In this document: piece by piece, positions 1 through 10,811 of the stretch
Layout of the letters: the number at the start of each line of letters is the position of its first letter
Numbering within the stretch: position 1 is the first letter of the stretch
From: Venturia oleaginea
Lineage: Eukaryota; Ascomycota; Dothideomycetes; Venturiales; Venturiaceae
Assembly (NCBI GenBank): GCA_013176395.1
Contig: JABMLP010000027.1
Coordinates: 1 to 64,000 of the forward strand
DNA length: 64,000 bases
Direction of reading: 5' to 3'
Notes under the pieces: generated by a model
Database searches by the model: none
What the model saw: the letters and a program-made list of their open reading frames with translations, nothing else
What the model was told of the DNA's origin: nothing
Translations under genes and position numbers: made by a program

Positions 1-863
1 GCTGCCGTGCCATCCAGAATTAGTAGTCGATAACTACCAACCGTTCTTGCAGCTGTATTTGGCTCGAAAACCTCTTTTAACCAATGTAATCCAAGCTTGT
101 CATTAGTCCATCCATTTGTATTCAAAGCGATTGTCCAATCAGGCGGTAGATTGTTGTTTTCGTACCAAGATGATATATGTACCTTGCCTTTGAATCACCA
201 TCGGCGGGAGGCTCCAACCCAGCGCATTGATCGATTCGATTGCCGTAACCCATTCGCGATCGCCAGGCTGTAACTGAGGGGTCTGCCACGCCTATCTGAG
301 GCAGTAACTACGCGTGAGGTACTTGCAAGGCCCATTGCAGAGCCAGTTTAGTCGAAGTTGTAGATATCGTTATTGAGGATGCCGTATTTAGCGATTGTGT
401 TTTGTACAAGCCGAAACCAGGCCCCAATAAGGGCTGGATCTTCGCATCTTGCCCTTTGATTATCATAGCTGCGTGAATATCGCGATTTGAGGCTAGGGCG
501 GCGGTTGATGTATCGCTGAGGCCAATTGACACCGATTTTGCAATCTGAGCCTACACGCTGCTCGAGTACGATTTTTGCCGCTTCGCGTACCCCAGTAACG
601 GTCAATGGATAACCTCTTTCATCCATAGATAGTATCCAATGCTCAACGACCTCCTCTTCCGTATCCGTAAGCTTTTGGCAATTTCGGCGCGAATCGACGC
701 GTGAAGCGCGTCCGCGAAGGCGGGAGGCAAGGGAAGTAAATGGGACAGAATAGGTATCAGCGGCCTTTCGAATACTTGGAAAATGGCCTTTCAAATAAGC
801 CTCATGAGCAAGGAGTATTTGACCCTCTTTCTGGGCCTTTGTATTAACTAGTTGTGGTGACAT
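1..863 (-). pseudogene. Pogo-family transposase pseudogene (N-terminal and central parts)
   Basis: This would be a DDE transposase that binds its element's ends in the nucleus. Residues about 1-60 form a psq-like helix-turn-helix and 65-130 a Tc5/CENP-B-type DNA-binding domain (motifs VVEHWIL and NWPQRYINRRP). Motif CEDPALIGAWF then leads to the catalytic core, where YNFD is followed at once by a stop. The next segment is recognisable by comparison with the intact copies in this window (GDRE..V.. and LILDG), but needs at least one frame change and is cut by the window start. It is more diverged from the intact copies than they are from each other, so it is an older insertion. Confidence 0.8.
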
Positions 864-933
864 TGTGGGTTAATCGATGAGGATACGAAAATGTGTACCG
901 CTCGGTGGTGTACCGCTTGGTGGTGGATTACGT
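1..933 (-). mobile_element. Pogo-like (Tc1/mariner) DNA transposon, decayed, cut by window edge
   Basis: On the minus strand the 5' end reads ACGTAATCCACCACC next to a TA at 934-935, matching the ACGT..TCCACCACC ends of the pogo elements at 29480 and 40204. A subterminal direct repeat of about 13 bases (ACCGCTCGGTGGT / ACCGCTTGGTGGT) lies at about 898-924. The transposase starts at 863. Its first 171 codons carry the psq-type and CENP-B-type helix-turn-helix domains, followed by YNFD. A stop codon at 348-350 occupies the place of the usual E of the FDE catalytic motif. Beyond it homology continues with small frame changes to an LILDG motif (second catalytic Asp) near position 20. The element is inactive and its other end is outside the window. 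Confidence 0.8.
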
Positions 934-935
934 TA

Positions 936-1730
936 TTGCCAAGAGAGAAAGATCACGTGACCATGGCCAAGACAGTGAGCCACGTGACTATAGTTTAGGA
1001 GGAACTGAAGTACTAGATAGTCGATATCAATATCGATGAAATCTTGGATAACATTGATGTTAAGCGATAGCCATGTTGATTTGAGAGCTTTGTGATGATG
1101 CAACTGAAGTTGATTTGATAGCCCATCACGAGATATTTAATGGAGATGCTGACCTAGGGAAGGCCGAGCGCCAATCCATAACGAGCAAGGCCGATATCGA
1201 GGATCCCGATGTAGTGGCATTCGTGCATACCGATTGGCTGCCTCTTTGGTCCCACGGACAAATGAGGTTGCAGAAGCAGGAGAATTGGTGGCTGAGCCCT
1301 TGTATTGGCGAGCTCAAGTTTCTCTCGACCACTTTGTCCTATGACTGCTAAGCCGTCTGAAACCGGCCATCAGAAGGATTCTCTGTAGCAGAAAGTGCCT
1401 TTGTTTCTACTCTCTCAGATTGTTGCGTGCGGGGTCATCGCCGTGCTATCAACGGTCAATAATTCCTATCGCGACCCTCGCACGACAATAACAAGGCCTA
1501 TCCTTGCGCCCTCACCCTGTCCTGAAAGAGAGGCTGGCGACCAGCAGGAGAAAAACAGTACACCACTCCTCAGCCGTCTTTCGCGACGCCTTCTCATAGC
1601 CTCTCTTTGCAACTCTCCACCCTCACGACTTCAATCAGACCACTGATATACTCCTACCTGTCACCTTCGGCAACACCCGTTTAGCGCGCGTCCATGAGCT
1701 TCCTGCGCCGCTTCTAGCTGCACACACACC
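936..1730. other. Intergenic region upstream of the BTB gene
   Basis: No convincing gene is visible. The short open frames at 1115-1351 and 1395-1646 have no recognisable domain. The last 200 bases before 1731 are pyrimidine- and CA-rich, as usual for a fungal promoter and 5' leader. Confidence 0.5.
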
Positions 1731-3287
1731 ATGGTTTCCTTCCCAGACGATTATGAGGCGCGCCATCACCTCTCTCTTCGCCCGAGAAACCCAGCTTCTA
1801 CACGCTCAGAGTCCACAGCCAGCAGCTCTCGAGTTTCCATGTCCACCGTCAGGAGAAGTCATAGACATGCGAGGTCGCACGCAGGCGGGTCGGGTACGGG
1901 AAGCGCCGTCATGCAGAACGAGTTCCCATGTTTTCTACAGACGGGGGATGTTGAGATTGTGATATCCAATGGGAGGAAAGAGCAGAAATATGTCTTGCAC
2001 AGGCTCTCACTATCGCGGTGCTCGGGTTTCTTCGAGGCGAGTCTGAGCGACGAATGGAATCAGACTGGACCGCCCGAGCCGAATACCGGTGCGCCAACAA
2101 GCAAGAGGTGGAGATATGAGCTGGATTGGGGACATGGTAGAGACGATATACCAATGTTGGTGAAGAAGCCTGTCTCCACATCCTCAGTATTTGGTAACGG
2201 AACCGCCGACCATACCTCAAGACCACCTCCACTACGTCCAAAGCCTCCAGCGCCGTCTAATGGTTTCTTTCGAAGTATGGCAAATTTCACAGCTCTCAAT
2301 GTATCTCAACAACAATCTGAAGAATCAGATCAGGACGATGAGATCTTCCGGACGTACGACAATCTGTTTCGCATATTCTACCACTACCCTCCTCAACTGG
2401 ACTCGGTAAACATAGCACAAGCATACGTTGAGAGCAAGTCGTTGTTACAGCTTGCAGATATGTACGATGCGCTTGAAGTTGTGGGACAAAGAATAGACCA
2501 CCACTTGCTTCGATTTCATGGTCGACTGTGGAAACAAATCGCAAAATATCCTCCTTCATACCTCAAGCTAGGCTATCTTGCGAAATCAAGAGCGATTTTT
2601 GCAGAAGCCATGGTGCATGTCGTAGGGCAGTGGCCGGCAGGCAAGCACCAATTGCAAGGACAAGTACCACAAGCAGTCATGGAGCTAATAGAGGACAAAG
2701 TAGATGAAATAGAAGAAGTGAAGACGCGAGTGGAAGGTAAATTGTGGCGACTCACACTGACAACTTCTCGAGGCGAACGCGTGGCGCCTGCAAATGCATG
2801 GGTCGACTGGCAAATGATGAGTCTGTGGAGGCAATGGTTCGCCGAAAACACAACACCACTACCAGCGTCCATCCTGAAACCTCCTGCATCCTCGTCCTCA
2901 CATCATCGTGGAAGCTCAAGAGACAGCCGCCATGATCCAACCTCGCGCGCTTCCTCGAATGCTCTTGCTACGACATCTGCTCGGCAAGGGCCTCCTCCAC
3001 CTGTCAATACTGGCCGTGTGTTCAGGCTGATCGGATCGGCGGGATCAAATTACCTTGACCATGACGAGGTAAAGCGCTTTCTCAAGAATAGTCCGGAACT
3101 ATACCATCGCGACACCATCAGAAGAGCAGAGCGAAGACTGGAGGAGCTGAAAAATCTGGCAAGAGACGCCGTCAAACCACTGATGAGGAATTTCCTGGAG
3201 CTGGACCCAAGAGAGGCAGGAATGGCTTATCTCGTCTGCACAAAGATGGAAGACAGAGATTGGGAAATGGTGTTTGTTGAAGATTGA
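1731..3287 (+). CDS. BTB/POZ domain-containing protein (518 aa)
   Basis: Single-exon gene. The N-terminal 60 residues are low-complexity and rich in Ser and Arg. Residues about 64-110 match the first half of a BTB fold (FLQTGDVEIVI, then YVLHRLSLSRCSGFF, where the protected tyrosine/histidine strand leads to the helix that normally starts S..F). A charged, proline-rich insertion of about 90 residues follows. Residues about 205-300 resemble the second half and the helical extension (IFYHYPP, LLQLADMYDALEVV). Residues 380-430 are low-complexity, and the C-terminus is helical with a run of basic residues. BTB proteins usually dimerise or act as adaptors, for example for Cul3 ubiquitin ligases, but no partner domain is visible. 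The ATG at 1731 follows a CACACACACC leader. The BTB call is fairly safe; the precise role is unknown. Confidence 0.8.
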   Translation: MVSFPDDYEARHHLSLRPRNPASTRSESTASSSRVSMSTVRRSHRHARSHAGGSGTGSAVMQNEFPCFLQTGDVEIVISNGRKEQKYVLHRLSLSRCSGFFEASLSDEWNQTGPPEPNTGAPTSKRWRYELDWGHGRDDIPMLVKKPVSTSSVFGNGTADHTSRPPPLRPKPPAPSNGFFRSMANFTALNVSQQQSEESDQDDEIFRTYDNLFRIFYHYPPQLDSVNIAQAYVESKSLLQLADMYDALEVVGQRIDHHLLRFHGRLWKQIAKYPPSYLKLGYLAKSRAIFAEAMVHVVGQWPAGKHQLQGQVPQAVMELIEDKVDEIEEVKTRVEGKLWRLTLTTSRGERVAPANAWVDWQMMSLWRQWFAENTTPLPASILKPPASSSSHHRGSSRDSRHDPTSRASSNALATTSARQGPPPPVNTGRVFRLIGSAGSNYLDHDEVKRFLKNSPELYHRDTIRRAERRLEELKNLARDAVKPLMRNFLELDPREAGMAYLVCTKMEDRDWEMVFVED

Positions 3288-4253
3288 AAATGTTGAGCGA
3301 ATTTTGGCAGCGCGATGTCTGGTCGAATTTTTGTTATTTTGATCTGGACATGTTACGAATTACGATGATATGGACGGGATGGGTGCAAGGTGTATGGATC
3401 TTTTTATATACCCATTGCATCACGGACGACGAAGGAATCGTTACGAAGGTAATGTTTTACGCTGTTTTCTGTTCGATATTACTATGGGAAGTATAGCTTG
3501 CTGGTCACGCTTACTAGCTACTTACTACATTACATTTACACAACTACATATTCAGCTGAACTTTTGGTCCTTGGTTGCCATTTCGCGAACGCCTACCTCC
3601 AGGCTTATGGTCGTTTCCTTCGCGGATGATAATCCTCTAAGGTTTCGGAAGTGTATCGTGGCAGATCACCACGTTTCTCGGTATCCGATTAGGTCTGAGC
3701 TCGATATTAACCCCTAGTTTTCCAATTACCAAAAAATATTCCGCATCACCGAATGTAGACTTCATTGCGAAGTAATGCCTCTACGTCTACCCAAGATGAT
3801 AATTCTGCACAACGACCGCTCCAAATCTAGGAGCGGGACCGCAACGAATTTGGCGACGACAATTGAGAAAAGACGGTGCAATCTCTTCATGCAACATGAT
3901 GGAACATGAGTATCCCACCCTCTCCCTCTCCACAGACTCATACCTAGGACTTTGGTCTCCAAGTTCAGTCATTACCGGCCGCCCACCAAGCACTCACAAT
4001 AAGGAAGCGCAGTCTAGGCTCCAGACGATTGTCAATTCGCAAATGACAGCATCGATATCCGAGCCTGGATTACTTTGGCCTGCGCTTCCTTTAATCGATC
4101 GCTGCGAAGACTTTGGGTAAATATATACTCTTCCGAAAAATATGCCCCGCAAGATGGCTGATCAGAATTGTAGGCACGTGTAAGGGCAGTCTCTTCACCG
4201 GACTGCTCATAGTCTCTGATCATGATTGATCCGACCATCTTTCCGATACCATC
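3288..4253. other. Intergenic region between the BTB gene and Ifi-6-16 copy 1
   Basis: About 970 bases. Short open frames on both strands (3370-3717 plus, 3762-3993 minus) have no recognisable domains, no splice-linked partners and no consistent coding character. I see 3' flanking DNA of two convergent genes and nothing else. Confidence 0.5.
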
Positions 4254-4763
4254 TCACCGCTCATAAATCTTCCTAACCGCCTCTCTAATCATAATCTCGA
4301 CCGCCTCCTCTGCCATATCGCGAGATTCTTTCTTCCAGAAGAATTGCCAAAACAACCCAAACAGCCCTCCCACATCAACCAAGATGACAGCCCAAGACAG
4401 AACAACATTTTCCCAGCCCCCAGCCCCAGCGCTTTGTAGAAAGGCGAACAGACTACGAGCCTCGATGGGCGCGATTTTTGAATGGATCCAGGCAGCGGTG
4501 GAACCTACACATGGCCATCAGGTCAGCAAACAAATTCGCGCGCTTTGTACTTTACTTCAACGACTCACCTGCCCTCACACCATTTGCGGTGAAGCCGATC
4601 GTGTTCAGAGTTGGCGCGATGACGAGAGACGGGTCGAAGAGGAGGAGGATAGAGAGCAGGAGAACAGTGCTTCGATTCGATTGTCCCGGACCCAGTGGAG
4701 AGTGGTATCGAGAGTTTCGGCGATGCTGTTGAGCGCTTTTTCGATGAGTTCTGCTGATGCCAT
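4254..4763 (-). CDS. Ifi-6-16 (ISG12-like) family membrane protein, copy 1; apparent frameshift in exon 1
   Basis: Exon 1 is 4569-4763, the intron 4505-4568 (64 bases; GTGAGT donor, CTGAC branch, TAG acceptor) and exon 2 is 4254-4504. The start gives an amphipathic N-terminal helix (MASAELIEKALNSIAETL). Across the splice the product reads GFTANGVRAGS..AAWI.SKI and then SLFAFLQSAGAGG, the glycine/alanine-rich membrane signature of the Ifi-6-16 family (IFI27/IFI6 in animals; small hydrophobic proteins of mitochondrial or ER membranes). It ends in a basic helix after WKKES. The helix at the start and the hydrophobic core are in different frames: one base appears lost or gained around 4660-4690. 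This is either a sequence error or a damaged gene. Two further copies lie at 9.6-11.4 kb. Family call good; reading frame uncertain. Confidence 0.65.
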
Positions 4764-5097
4764 TTTAGTGAAGTTGCCTGTTGATAGACTACGGTCTGAC
4801 GGTTTGATGTTATTTATTTGTGGGTTTTCATGTTGTTTTGCGGAAATCGAGACTTGGATTTCGATGGAAAACACATCACGCGTCTCATTTCCGTCCCTCC
4901 AATTTGCGCAGAATTTTGAGTCCCGAGGTCAGGTATCGCACAGGTGAGTGATTCCGAAAGTTTTCCATTCTATTCAATGTTCAGCAAATGCTGTCTAGTT
5001 GTGACGGGAAACAAATGTGCCCATCAAGTTGCTCCCGGGCCGTCCATATACCAATAATGATCCCCTGTTCAAAGCCTGTCCAAAGCTTCCATTGCAT

Positions 5098-5777
5098 CTA
5101 CCACCCGATTCCCTCCCGGTTATATCCATGCATATTGACAATTGTAGAGTTGGAGTAGGACCCCAGCCGGGCGAAGTCATCCATCTTGTCATGGTATAGA
5201 TCATAGGCATATTGCTCCGCCGACTTCAGAATGACAATTTCCTCTTCAATTTCTGCCTTGGCTTTATCCTCGATATCAGCCAACATCCTCTCGGCGGCTA
5301 TATCCACAGCTGCCCTCATAGCCTCCTTGTAGCCACTGCGGTTGTAATCGAGAACTTCCCAGTAGGCCTTGAAGTCTCCAAGGATGCTCGTTGATAGAGC
5401 TAGTATGTTGAAGAGTCGATAGTTTTCAGTCACACTGACGGCTTCCCCACCAAAGGCCACTAATCGGAAAATGTTGAATAGGATACCGGCTTCCTGGGCG
5501 TCGACACGGGACTGGAACCAAGAGCCGAACGAGTCTGGACGCACTGTAGAAGATCAGCCAATAAGCCTCTTTGGTATTTATGAGAGTGCTGTCGCTTACC
5601 AGCATGATCAACTTGCTTAGTAACGCCAAGAGTGGAGAGGGATTTGGCATTGAAGGCTCTCGGGCAGTGAGAAAGTATGAAGTATACAACCCAAATAACG
5701 GTGTGGAGTGGATATGCTTGAGCCCATGGATGCGTAGTGGTTGGTAGTGCCGCAAGACGACAGGGAGCTGACGACAT
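5098..5777 (-). CDS. Hypothetical protein, two exons, one N-terminal hydrophobic segment
   Basis: Exon 1 is 5600-5777 and exon 2 5098-5543, joined over a 56-base intron (5544-5599; GTAAGC donor, CTACAG acceptor). The join keeps the frame (HA|VRPDSFGSWF). The start at 5777 was chosen because upstream ATGs give a less likely basic leader. The product is about 207 residues. Residues about 25-42 are hydrophobic (TVIWVVYFILS), and the second half is a charged, alanine-rich helical region (AERMLADIEDKAKAEIEEE) likely to form a coiled coil. I do not recognise a family. It is read in the same direction as the neighbouring small genes at 4.2 and 6.3 kb. The intron and coherent composition support a real gene. 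Confidence 0.55.
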
Positions 5778-6341
5778 GTGTAATCGAAAGTGTCTGTCAT
5801 TGTGACTGGCTTTAGGATGTTTGCTGAAGCTGTAGTTGGTCTCTCGCGAGGAAAAGAAGAGCATGTAACTCCAAGGCGAATGCTGCTTCCTCTGGGCACC
5901 CGCCCACCCACGTTGTCAAAGAAGGCGCGGATGTAACCTTCGCAGGCGTTTGATCTTTGTTCTTCGTACGACGCCTTCAGATTGTGGTCAATGTCACTTC
6001 ATTTCTGGCGAACTGAGTTCGGAGAATTTTCAGAAATCATCGAACTCGATCTTGAATTGAAGAGGACAGTCTGGTTTTGGCTTCGCGATGGGAAGGCTTG
6101 AGTTGAAGGTTGGAAACAACATCTCACGGAAAGAGCTACCAGGCAATCAAAAGACTATGTGAGCACTTCCCACCAATCCCAGTGGCGTGTTTCTCATCTC
6201 TAATCTTAGTCAGACAGCCACGTAAGTCTCCTCATTTCCGGTCGCACACTCACTTCTCTCCATCTCCAACCGAAGATAGCCCACCATCACACCTTCAAAC
6301 CACCGTCTCAGGCAGCTCACGCTGATAACCCTCCATCTCAC
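5778..6341. other. Upstream region of the 5098-5777 gene
   Basis: About 560 bases without a supported gene. A plus-strand open frame at 6110-6325 is low-complexity (Pro, Ser, His) and opposite to local gene direction. The part next to 5777 should contain the promoter of the minus-strand gene. Confidence 0.4.
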
Positions 6342-6632
6342 TCATCTCAACACCCCAAATATCCATCTCTGGAACCGCCACACAAGTCCCTCAAGAACCA
6401 CACGCCATTCCTCCTCCATCTCCACTCCAAATTCTCTCTCCATCTCATCCAACGTCTCGTCTGGGTCAGCTACGCCGATGAAGACAGCGCCGAGGTCGAT
6501 GAGATTCGTGAAGACGGTGACGGGCCAGATGATAGCGACAATATCGCGCTTGAAGTTTGGTTTGTAGTTTGGATCGTAGGTGTGGACGGCGTCGCCGACT
6601 GGGACTTTGCGTCCTGGAAAGATGGAGGCCAT
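6342..6632 (-). CDS. Small hypothetical membrane-associated protein (96 aa)
   Basis: The start at 6632 (MASIFPGRK) was preferred over the upstream ATG at 6761, because the extra 43 residues look like a translated leader (Thr/Phe/Ser-rich) and ACAACGAGAATGG is a good start context. Residues about 33-52 are hydrophobic (DIVAIIWPVTVFTNLIDLGAVFIGV), followed by an acidic helix (ETLDEMEREFGVEMEEEW) and a C-terminal aromatic/basic helix. No family is recognised. The alternation of a hydrophobic hairpin and charged helices suggests a membrane-bound small protein. No intron is needed. Moderate confidence that it is translated, none about function. Confidence 0.4.
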   Translation of the reverse strand: MASIFPGRKVPVGDAVHTYDPNYKPNFKRDIVAIIWPVTVFTNLIDLGAVFIGVADPDETLDEMEREFGVEMEEEWRVVLEGLVWRFQRWIFGVLR

Positions 6633-7787
6633 TCTCGTTGTTTTTGAGGGCGGAAAGAAGGTGGTGAGAGGCCAGGCGAGGTGAGGTGAGAGATAAACTG
6701 AGTTGACGGTGCTGTTTTTCGTGTGAGTGAAGGTGAAGGTGAAGGCGACAACGAGAATCAATCGATTTTCGAGTTGTGTTTCAAAGTTGGAGGACCGGTC
6801 AATGCCTTAATAGACAGGCTCAAGAGGCGGACTGTCCTCGTAATAGGCAGAACCTTTCACTTTAGGAACATCACCACCAGACAAACAACAAAGAAGCAGA
6901 CTCGAACCACCGACCTATTAGGCCCCACCAACTTTCCCATTGCCTATCCAAAGAATTCTCAAAACCACTATCACTGCCTAGTTAGAATTTCCGTTAGAAA
7001 CAACAGATCTAAGTCAAAACTACTATAACGTTCACAGCCGGGATTGAACACCAGACTGGCAAAAACGAATCGGGACTCCCCAAGTTCGCTTCTCCCGGGT
7101 ACTACTCATATTCCAGTGGATTATAGAGACCGTTGCAGATAAGAGAGTTCGACCGCCGCAATGACGTGGCAAGGTAATGCCTATGGCCTAGACCATTTAC
7201 CCAATTTCCGACAGTATACCTGATATTAACTAAATACATACCCGTCAACAAGTTAGGCAGTAAATGGAGACAAGGCTGGTAATTTCGTTTTCTCGGTAAT
7301 TCTGTAAGGAAAGGGGTTCTGCTCAGCTTCGCCCACTGGCAAAGCGATCAACATTCCAGCATGGACACAGTTGGCTATTGATCAAGCCCCTTGCTGTGAT
7401 CTAGGTCTGACTGTTAGACCATACAAATGTGCCACGACCATCGATTGCTGTCATAATTCCCACGGTTCTTCAAGAGAGCTGGTGAAACCCCCTCCGAAAC
7501 TAATCATCTTCTCATTCACAACCACCACAATGCCTTATCCAAACAGCATACAAATAAACTACGTCTGGCTCGAACAATTTCGAGAAACCCTCATCAAATA
7601 CTAATGGTCAGTTGAACACTAGATATTCAAAAGAGCTGCACTGAGGAAGCCAGAGGATCGTCAACCTACTTTCCCATGAATGTGTAAAGATTTGATCATT
7701 CCGATGTCTTCAATTAATGTTCGCACGCACCCAAACTTCCCCTAAATATAAATGCTCTTTTGAACTCCTCTAAAGCCCCTTCCGCCA
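6633..7787. other. Gene-poor stretch with tRNA-like fragments
   Basis: No supported coding gene. Two places resemble the T-arm of a tRNA on the minus strand (GGTTCGAGTC near 6900 and GTTCAATCC near 7045), but neither can be folded into a complete cloverleaf with an acceptor stem. I see no other structure. Confidence 0.3.
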
Positions 7788-8342
7788 CTATTTCACAGCC
7801 GCAAGAATATCTTGAATTCTCAAAACAGGAAATGTAACCATACCCAAGGGTTGAAACAAAAAAAGCAGACCCGGAAATACCTAATTCTTCGCCAGCCAAG
7901 CGTATCCAAGCAGCCGTCGGTGGGATCTTTGCGTAGATGCAACAAGTTAGCACGGCTCTGAACACTGATAATTGTGGCCATACCTGATCTTTCAAGCAAG
8001 CGATGACAGCCTCCATATCTTAAGCAAAATGCCAGGTGGTAAACTCTGCCAAACTTTGCGAATGTGTCGATACACGACGATCATGACCAACGCGAATGGG
8101 ATGCGGTACTGGGAGATGAACGCCGCGGCGGTACGAATAGAAGCACGCCTCTGGTGGAGTTTCGCGTTTCGGACGACGATATATTGGCCGGGGAGTTTCA
8201 GCATCACTCTTCTGATTGTGTTGCCTTAGTTTTCGAATTGGGTATCGAAAATGACCATATTCTGGCCGTCGTTTTCAAACACCATGTCTTGAGGTCCGAT
8301 ATGTAAGCCGTGTTGTGGGGCGTCAAGCTTAGCAAAAGACAT
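7788..8342 (-). CDS. Possible spliced gene or gene relic, function unknown
   Basis: Two good introns are visible on the minus strand: 7928-7983 (GTATGG donor, GCTAAC branch, AAAG acceptor) and 7811-7880 (GTATTT donor, AAG acceptor). They join short exons into a frame ending at 7788 (..PPTAAWIRLAGEEL|DILAAVK). Upstream, a frame starting at 8342 (MSFAKLDAPQH) is interrupted by a TAA at about 8226-8228, and the segment after it (IVVRNAKLHQRR..) is in a different frame from the exon at 7984-8016. An undetected intron or a broken gene is possible. The product is not recognised. Confidence 0.25.
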
Positions 8343-9590
8343 GTTGTTGATTGTGAGTAAAAGTCTATTGACAGTGTTCGATGTCTGATGTTGTTCTGAA
8401 GTCCAAATTTGCTATAGGGAGAAAGGAAATACAGTAGTGCTGAGTGCTTTCCCATTCTACAAGCTGAACTGAACGGCAAGAGCGATTGCTGTTTTCAAAC
8501 GCGCCAATCAATTTTGAGGGGAATGAGCGCCCTAGCCAGCTCTGTTAGACCAGTCTCTCGTCGGAAGAGACATGTGTACGCCCTCTTCTAGAAACGATAC
8601 CGAAATAGTTAGATTCTGACGATTTGAAAAAGAAGAGTTGCCAGGGACTTCATTGCCTTCATCCCCGACTTCGACAAATATTTACCTGGGAAAAAGATAG
8701 TCCTCGATGGCTTTGCATTGCCAATCTGTCGAAAGGACACGGATGGGATGAGTTGGAGAGTGTTATGAGCCTGGATGGATCCTGAAGTTTAGCAATTCCC
8801 AGCCTAACAACAAAACGCGCACGCACACAACATATAAATAATCAAACAACCTCAGACTGCTCCCGCTAACGGTCATCTAGCACGGAAAAACTCGTGAGCG
8901 CTCGAATCTAGTAGAAGTCAAATTTCCTTCCCAGGACCGCGAAGTTCTATAGTCTCAAATTGAGCGCTCCACACGTTTCTCTTCAGTAGCCAATCTCTTG
9001 TCGCCAGAGGATGGTAAGAGTTTTTCTCGTTGCGGTTTCGATTAGGGGTGAAGTCGTCGATGTGAAGTCCCTCTTCGCGAGTGTTGACATTTGCCGCTTC
9101 ATTTTTGCCTCACATTCCCTTCCCACGACGCCAGAGATATAACCAGCCGCCACAGACCTAAATAGAAAGGCTTGGACATTACGCAAATTCTATTCACATA
9201 TACTTATCCCATTTCTACCGCTCCCAGACCATGAGGGACAGTCTATTTGGGCCACATGTCAGTCAAACCGTCCATTCTCACCAGCCCAATTTGACTCACC
9301 AAGACGATGATCCCTCACCTCAATCTGAAGGGCCCTAGTAACCTCTTTCGTCATAAGTCCATACGCGGAATAGAGATTCATCGCTAAACCATCAGTTCTC
9401 ACGAAGCAAATGATGGAAGGGATTAACAGAAATGTCTTTGTACTACCCATTGCACTCACCACAATGCCCATAGCAGTCGACGTCCAAGCCTGGGTAAAAA
9501 GGAAAAAGACAGCATATTCGACTTTGAGCCGATAACCATGCCATCCACTCTTTTCATCACCTCATTCGTCCCGAATCCTCCCTATCCCTC
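8343..9590. other. Intergenic stretch with weak minus-strand open frames
   Basis: About 1.2 kb upstream of the doubtful gene and downstream of Ifi-6-16 copy 2. Minus-strand open frames at 8983-9186 and 9259-9471 encode short, partly hydrophobic peptides without recognisable domains. The second could be a decayed membrane-protein exon, but no reliable splice model was found. Confidence 0.3.
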
Positions 9591-10546
9591 TCAGGACCGA
9601 GCCTTAACGATAGACGTGACAACACCAGTTGTCAATCCAACACTTGCAACCACTTGAACAGTAGTACACACAGCAACAAGACCAGCACCGCCAGTACCAG
9701 CACTAGTTAGTGTCGCAAACAAACTACCAGCCGCAACACTCGCTCCAATACTTGCCTGTACACCAGCAGCGAGGGAGCCTGTTAAATTCATTAGTATCCA
9801 TTTTCTCAAGAAATTCAAGGAGACAACATACCAGCAGCAACACCGCCAGGCCCAAACCCAGCCGCAGCCAACGCCGGCGTAACAAATACAACAGGTGCAA
9901 TAACCCCAACAGCACAAACCACAATCAAAGCCGCCTTCTTCGGATTATCTTTAGCCCATCTCGCTGCCTCTTCCACACTCTTCTTAATGATCCGAGGAAC
10001 ATTCTCGAAATTCCGACCGAGGACATTGCGAACCCGATCCACCGCCGATTCAATGGCATCCTTGATATCCGTAATATGGACCACGACACTCTGAACAGCC
10101 GATCCAATCTTCGATTTGATGTAGTGAGCCCAGTTGAACATGGATATGAGAGCTCCCGGTTGCTCTTGCAAGTGTCTGGCGAGATGGGAGATATCTCCAT
10201 GGATGAGGACGGGAGAAATACGTGTCGTGGTGTTGAGTTCGTCGTCTTCGCTTTCGTCTCCGACTTCTGGGCCGGGACTGGTTTCATCCTGATCATCTGC
10301 GACACCATGGGATGGGGCTGCGTGGGGAGTAACACAGACGTCTTTGCCGTCATCTTGCTGGTCTATGCCGTCTTCTGCTGGGTGGGCACCATTATCATCT
10401 TCTCCAGCTGTGCCATCTTTGGCGGCGTCTTCATCGATTGTGTCCTCGACGATGGGGCAGGCATAGTTTTCGATGTTGGGACTGGGCTTTGGGGCGATCT
10501 CTGGAGATCCAGGCGGTGAGCTTGCGTCTTCGGGTTGCGAGTCCAT
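9591..10546 (-). CDS. Ifi-6-16 (ISG12-like) family membrane protein with long acidic N-terminus, copy 2
   Basis: Exon 1 is 9832-10546, the intron 9779-9831 (53 bases; GTATGT donor, AACAG acceptor) and exon 2 is 9591-9778. Product about 300 residues. The N-terminal ~110 residues are acidic and low-complexity (Asp, Glu, Pro, Ser). Residues about 120-185 are amphipathic (IKSKIGSAVQSVV, AIESAVDRVRNVLG, RIIKKSVEEAARWA). From about 190 come three Gly/Ala-rich membrane segments with the family signature AAGFGPGGVAAGS|LAAGVQASIG, VAAGSLFATLTSAG and GTGGAGLVAV. The intron falls at the same place in the signature as in copies 1 and 3. The start at 10546 was taken because the in-frame extension to 10738 looks like leader. 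Animal relatives are interferon-induced mitochondrial/ER proteins; the fungal role is unknown. Opens a tandem pair with the gene at 10812. Confidence 0.8.
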
Positions 10547-10811
10547 CCTTGTTGGTTGATGGGCGTGTTGATTAGGCGAGATGATAATGTGTTCAGTGAT
10601 CTTTGTGCGTTGTGTGATGGTAATCTGCAGCCTTATCGTCAGCAGAAAACACCCTACCCGAGTGTTGTCAAGGCCGTCCATCAACTCAACACGGATAGAA
10701 TCACACGAGTCAAGGGTCGAAAAGAAATGGCTATCCATGCTCTATGCCCATTACGAGCCAACTTCGACCCATCCTCACGTGTGATCGCTGATTCCTTATG
10801 CTCCATTCTCT

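Noticed and set aside
1115..1351. 78-codon plus-strand open frame
   Set aside because: Overlaps an equally long open frame on the other strand, no domain, no leader or splice context.
3370..3993. Open frames downstream of the BTB gene on both strands
   Set aside because: Low-complexity or aromatic-rich chance translations without domains; lie in 3' flanking DNA.
6890..7070. tRNA-like T-arm sequences on the minus strand (GGTTCGAGTC near 6900, GTTCAATCC near 7045)
   Set aside because: No matching acceptor stem, D-arm or anticodon arm could be placed around either; likely chance or eroded fragments.
8983..9471. Two short minus-strand open frames (67 and 70 codons), partly hydrophobic
   Set aside because: No domain, no reliable introns, no paralogue; the second could be an exon relic but this cannot be shown.
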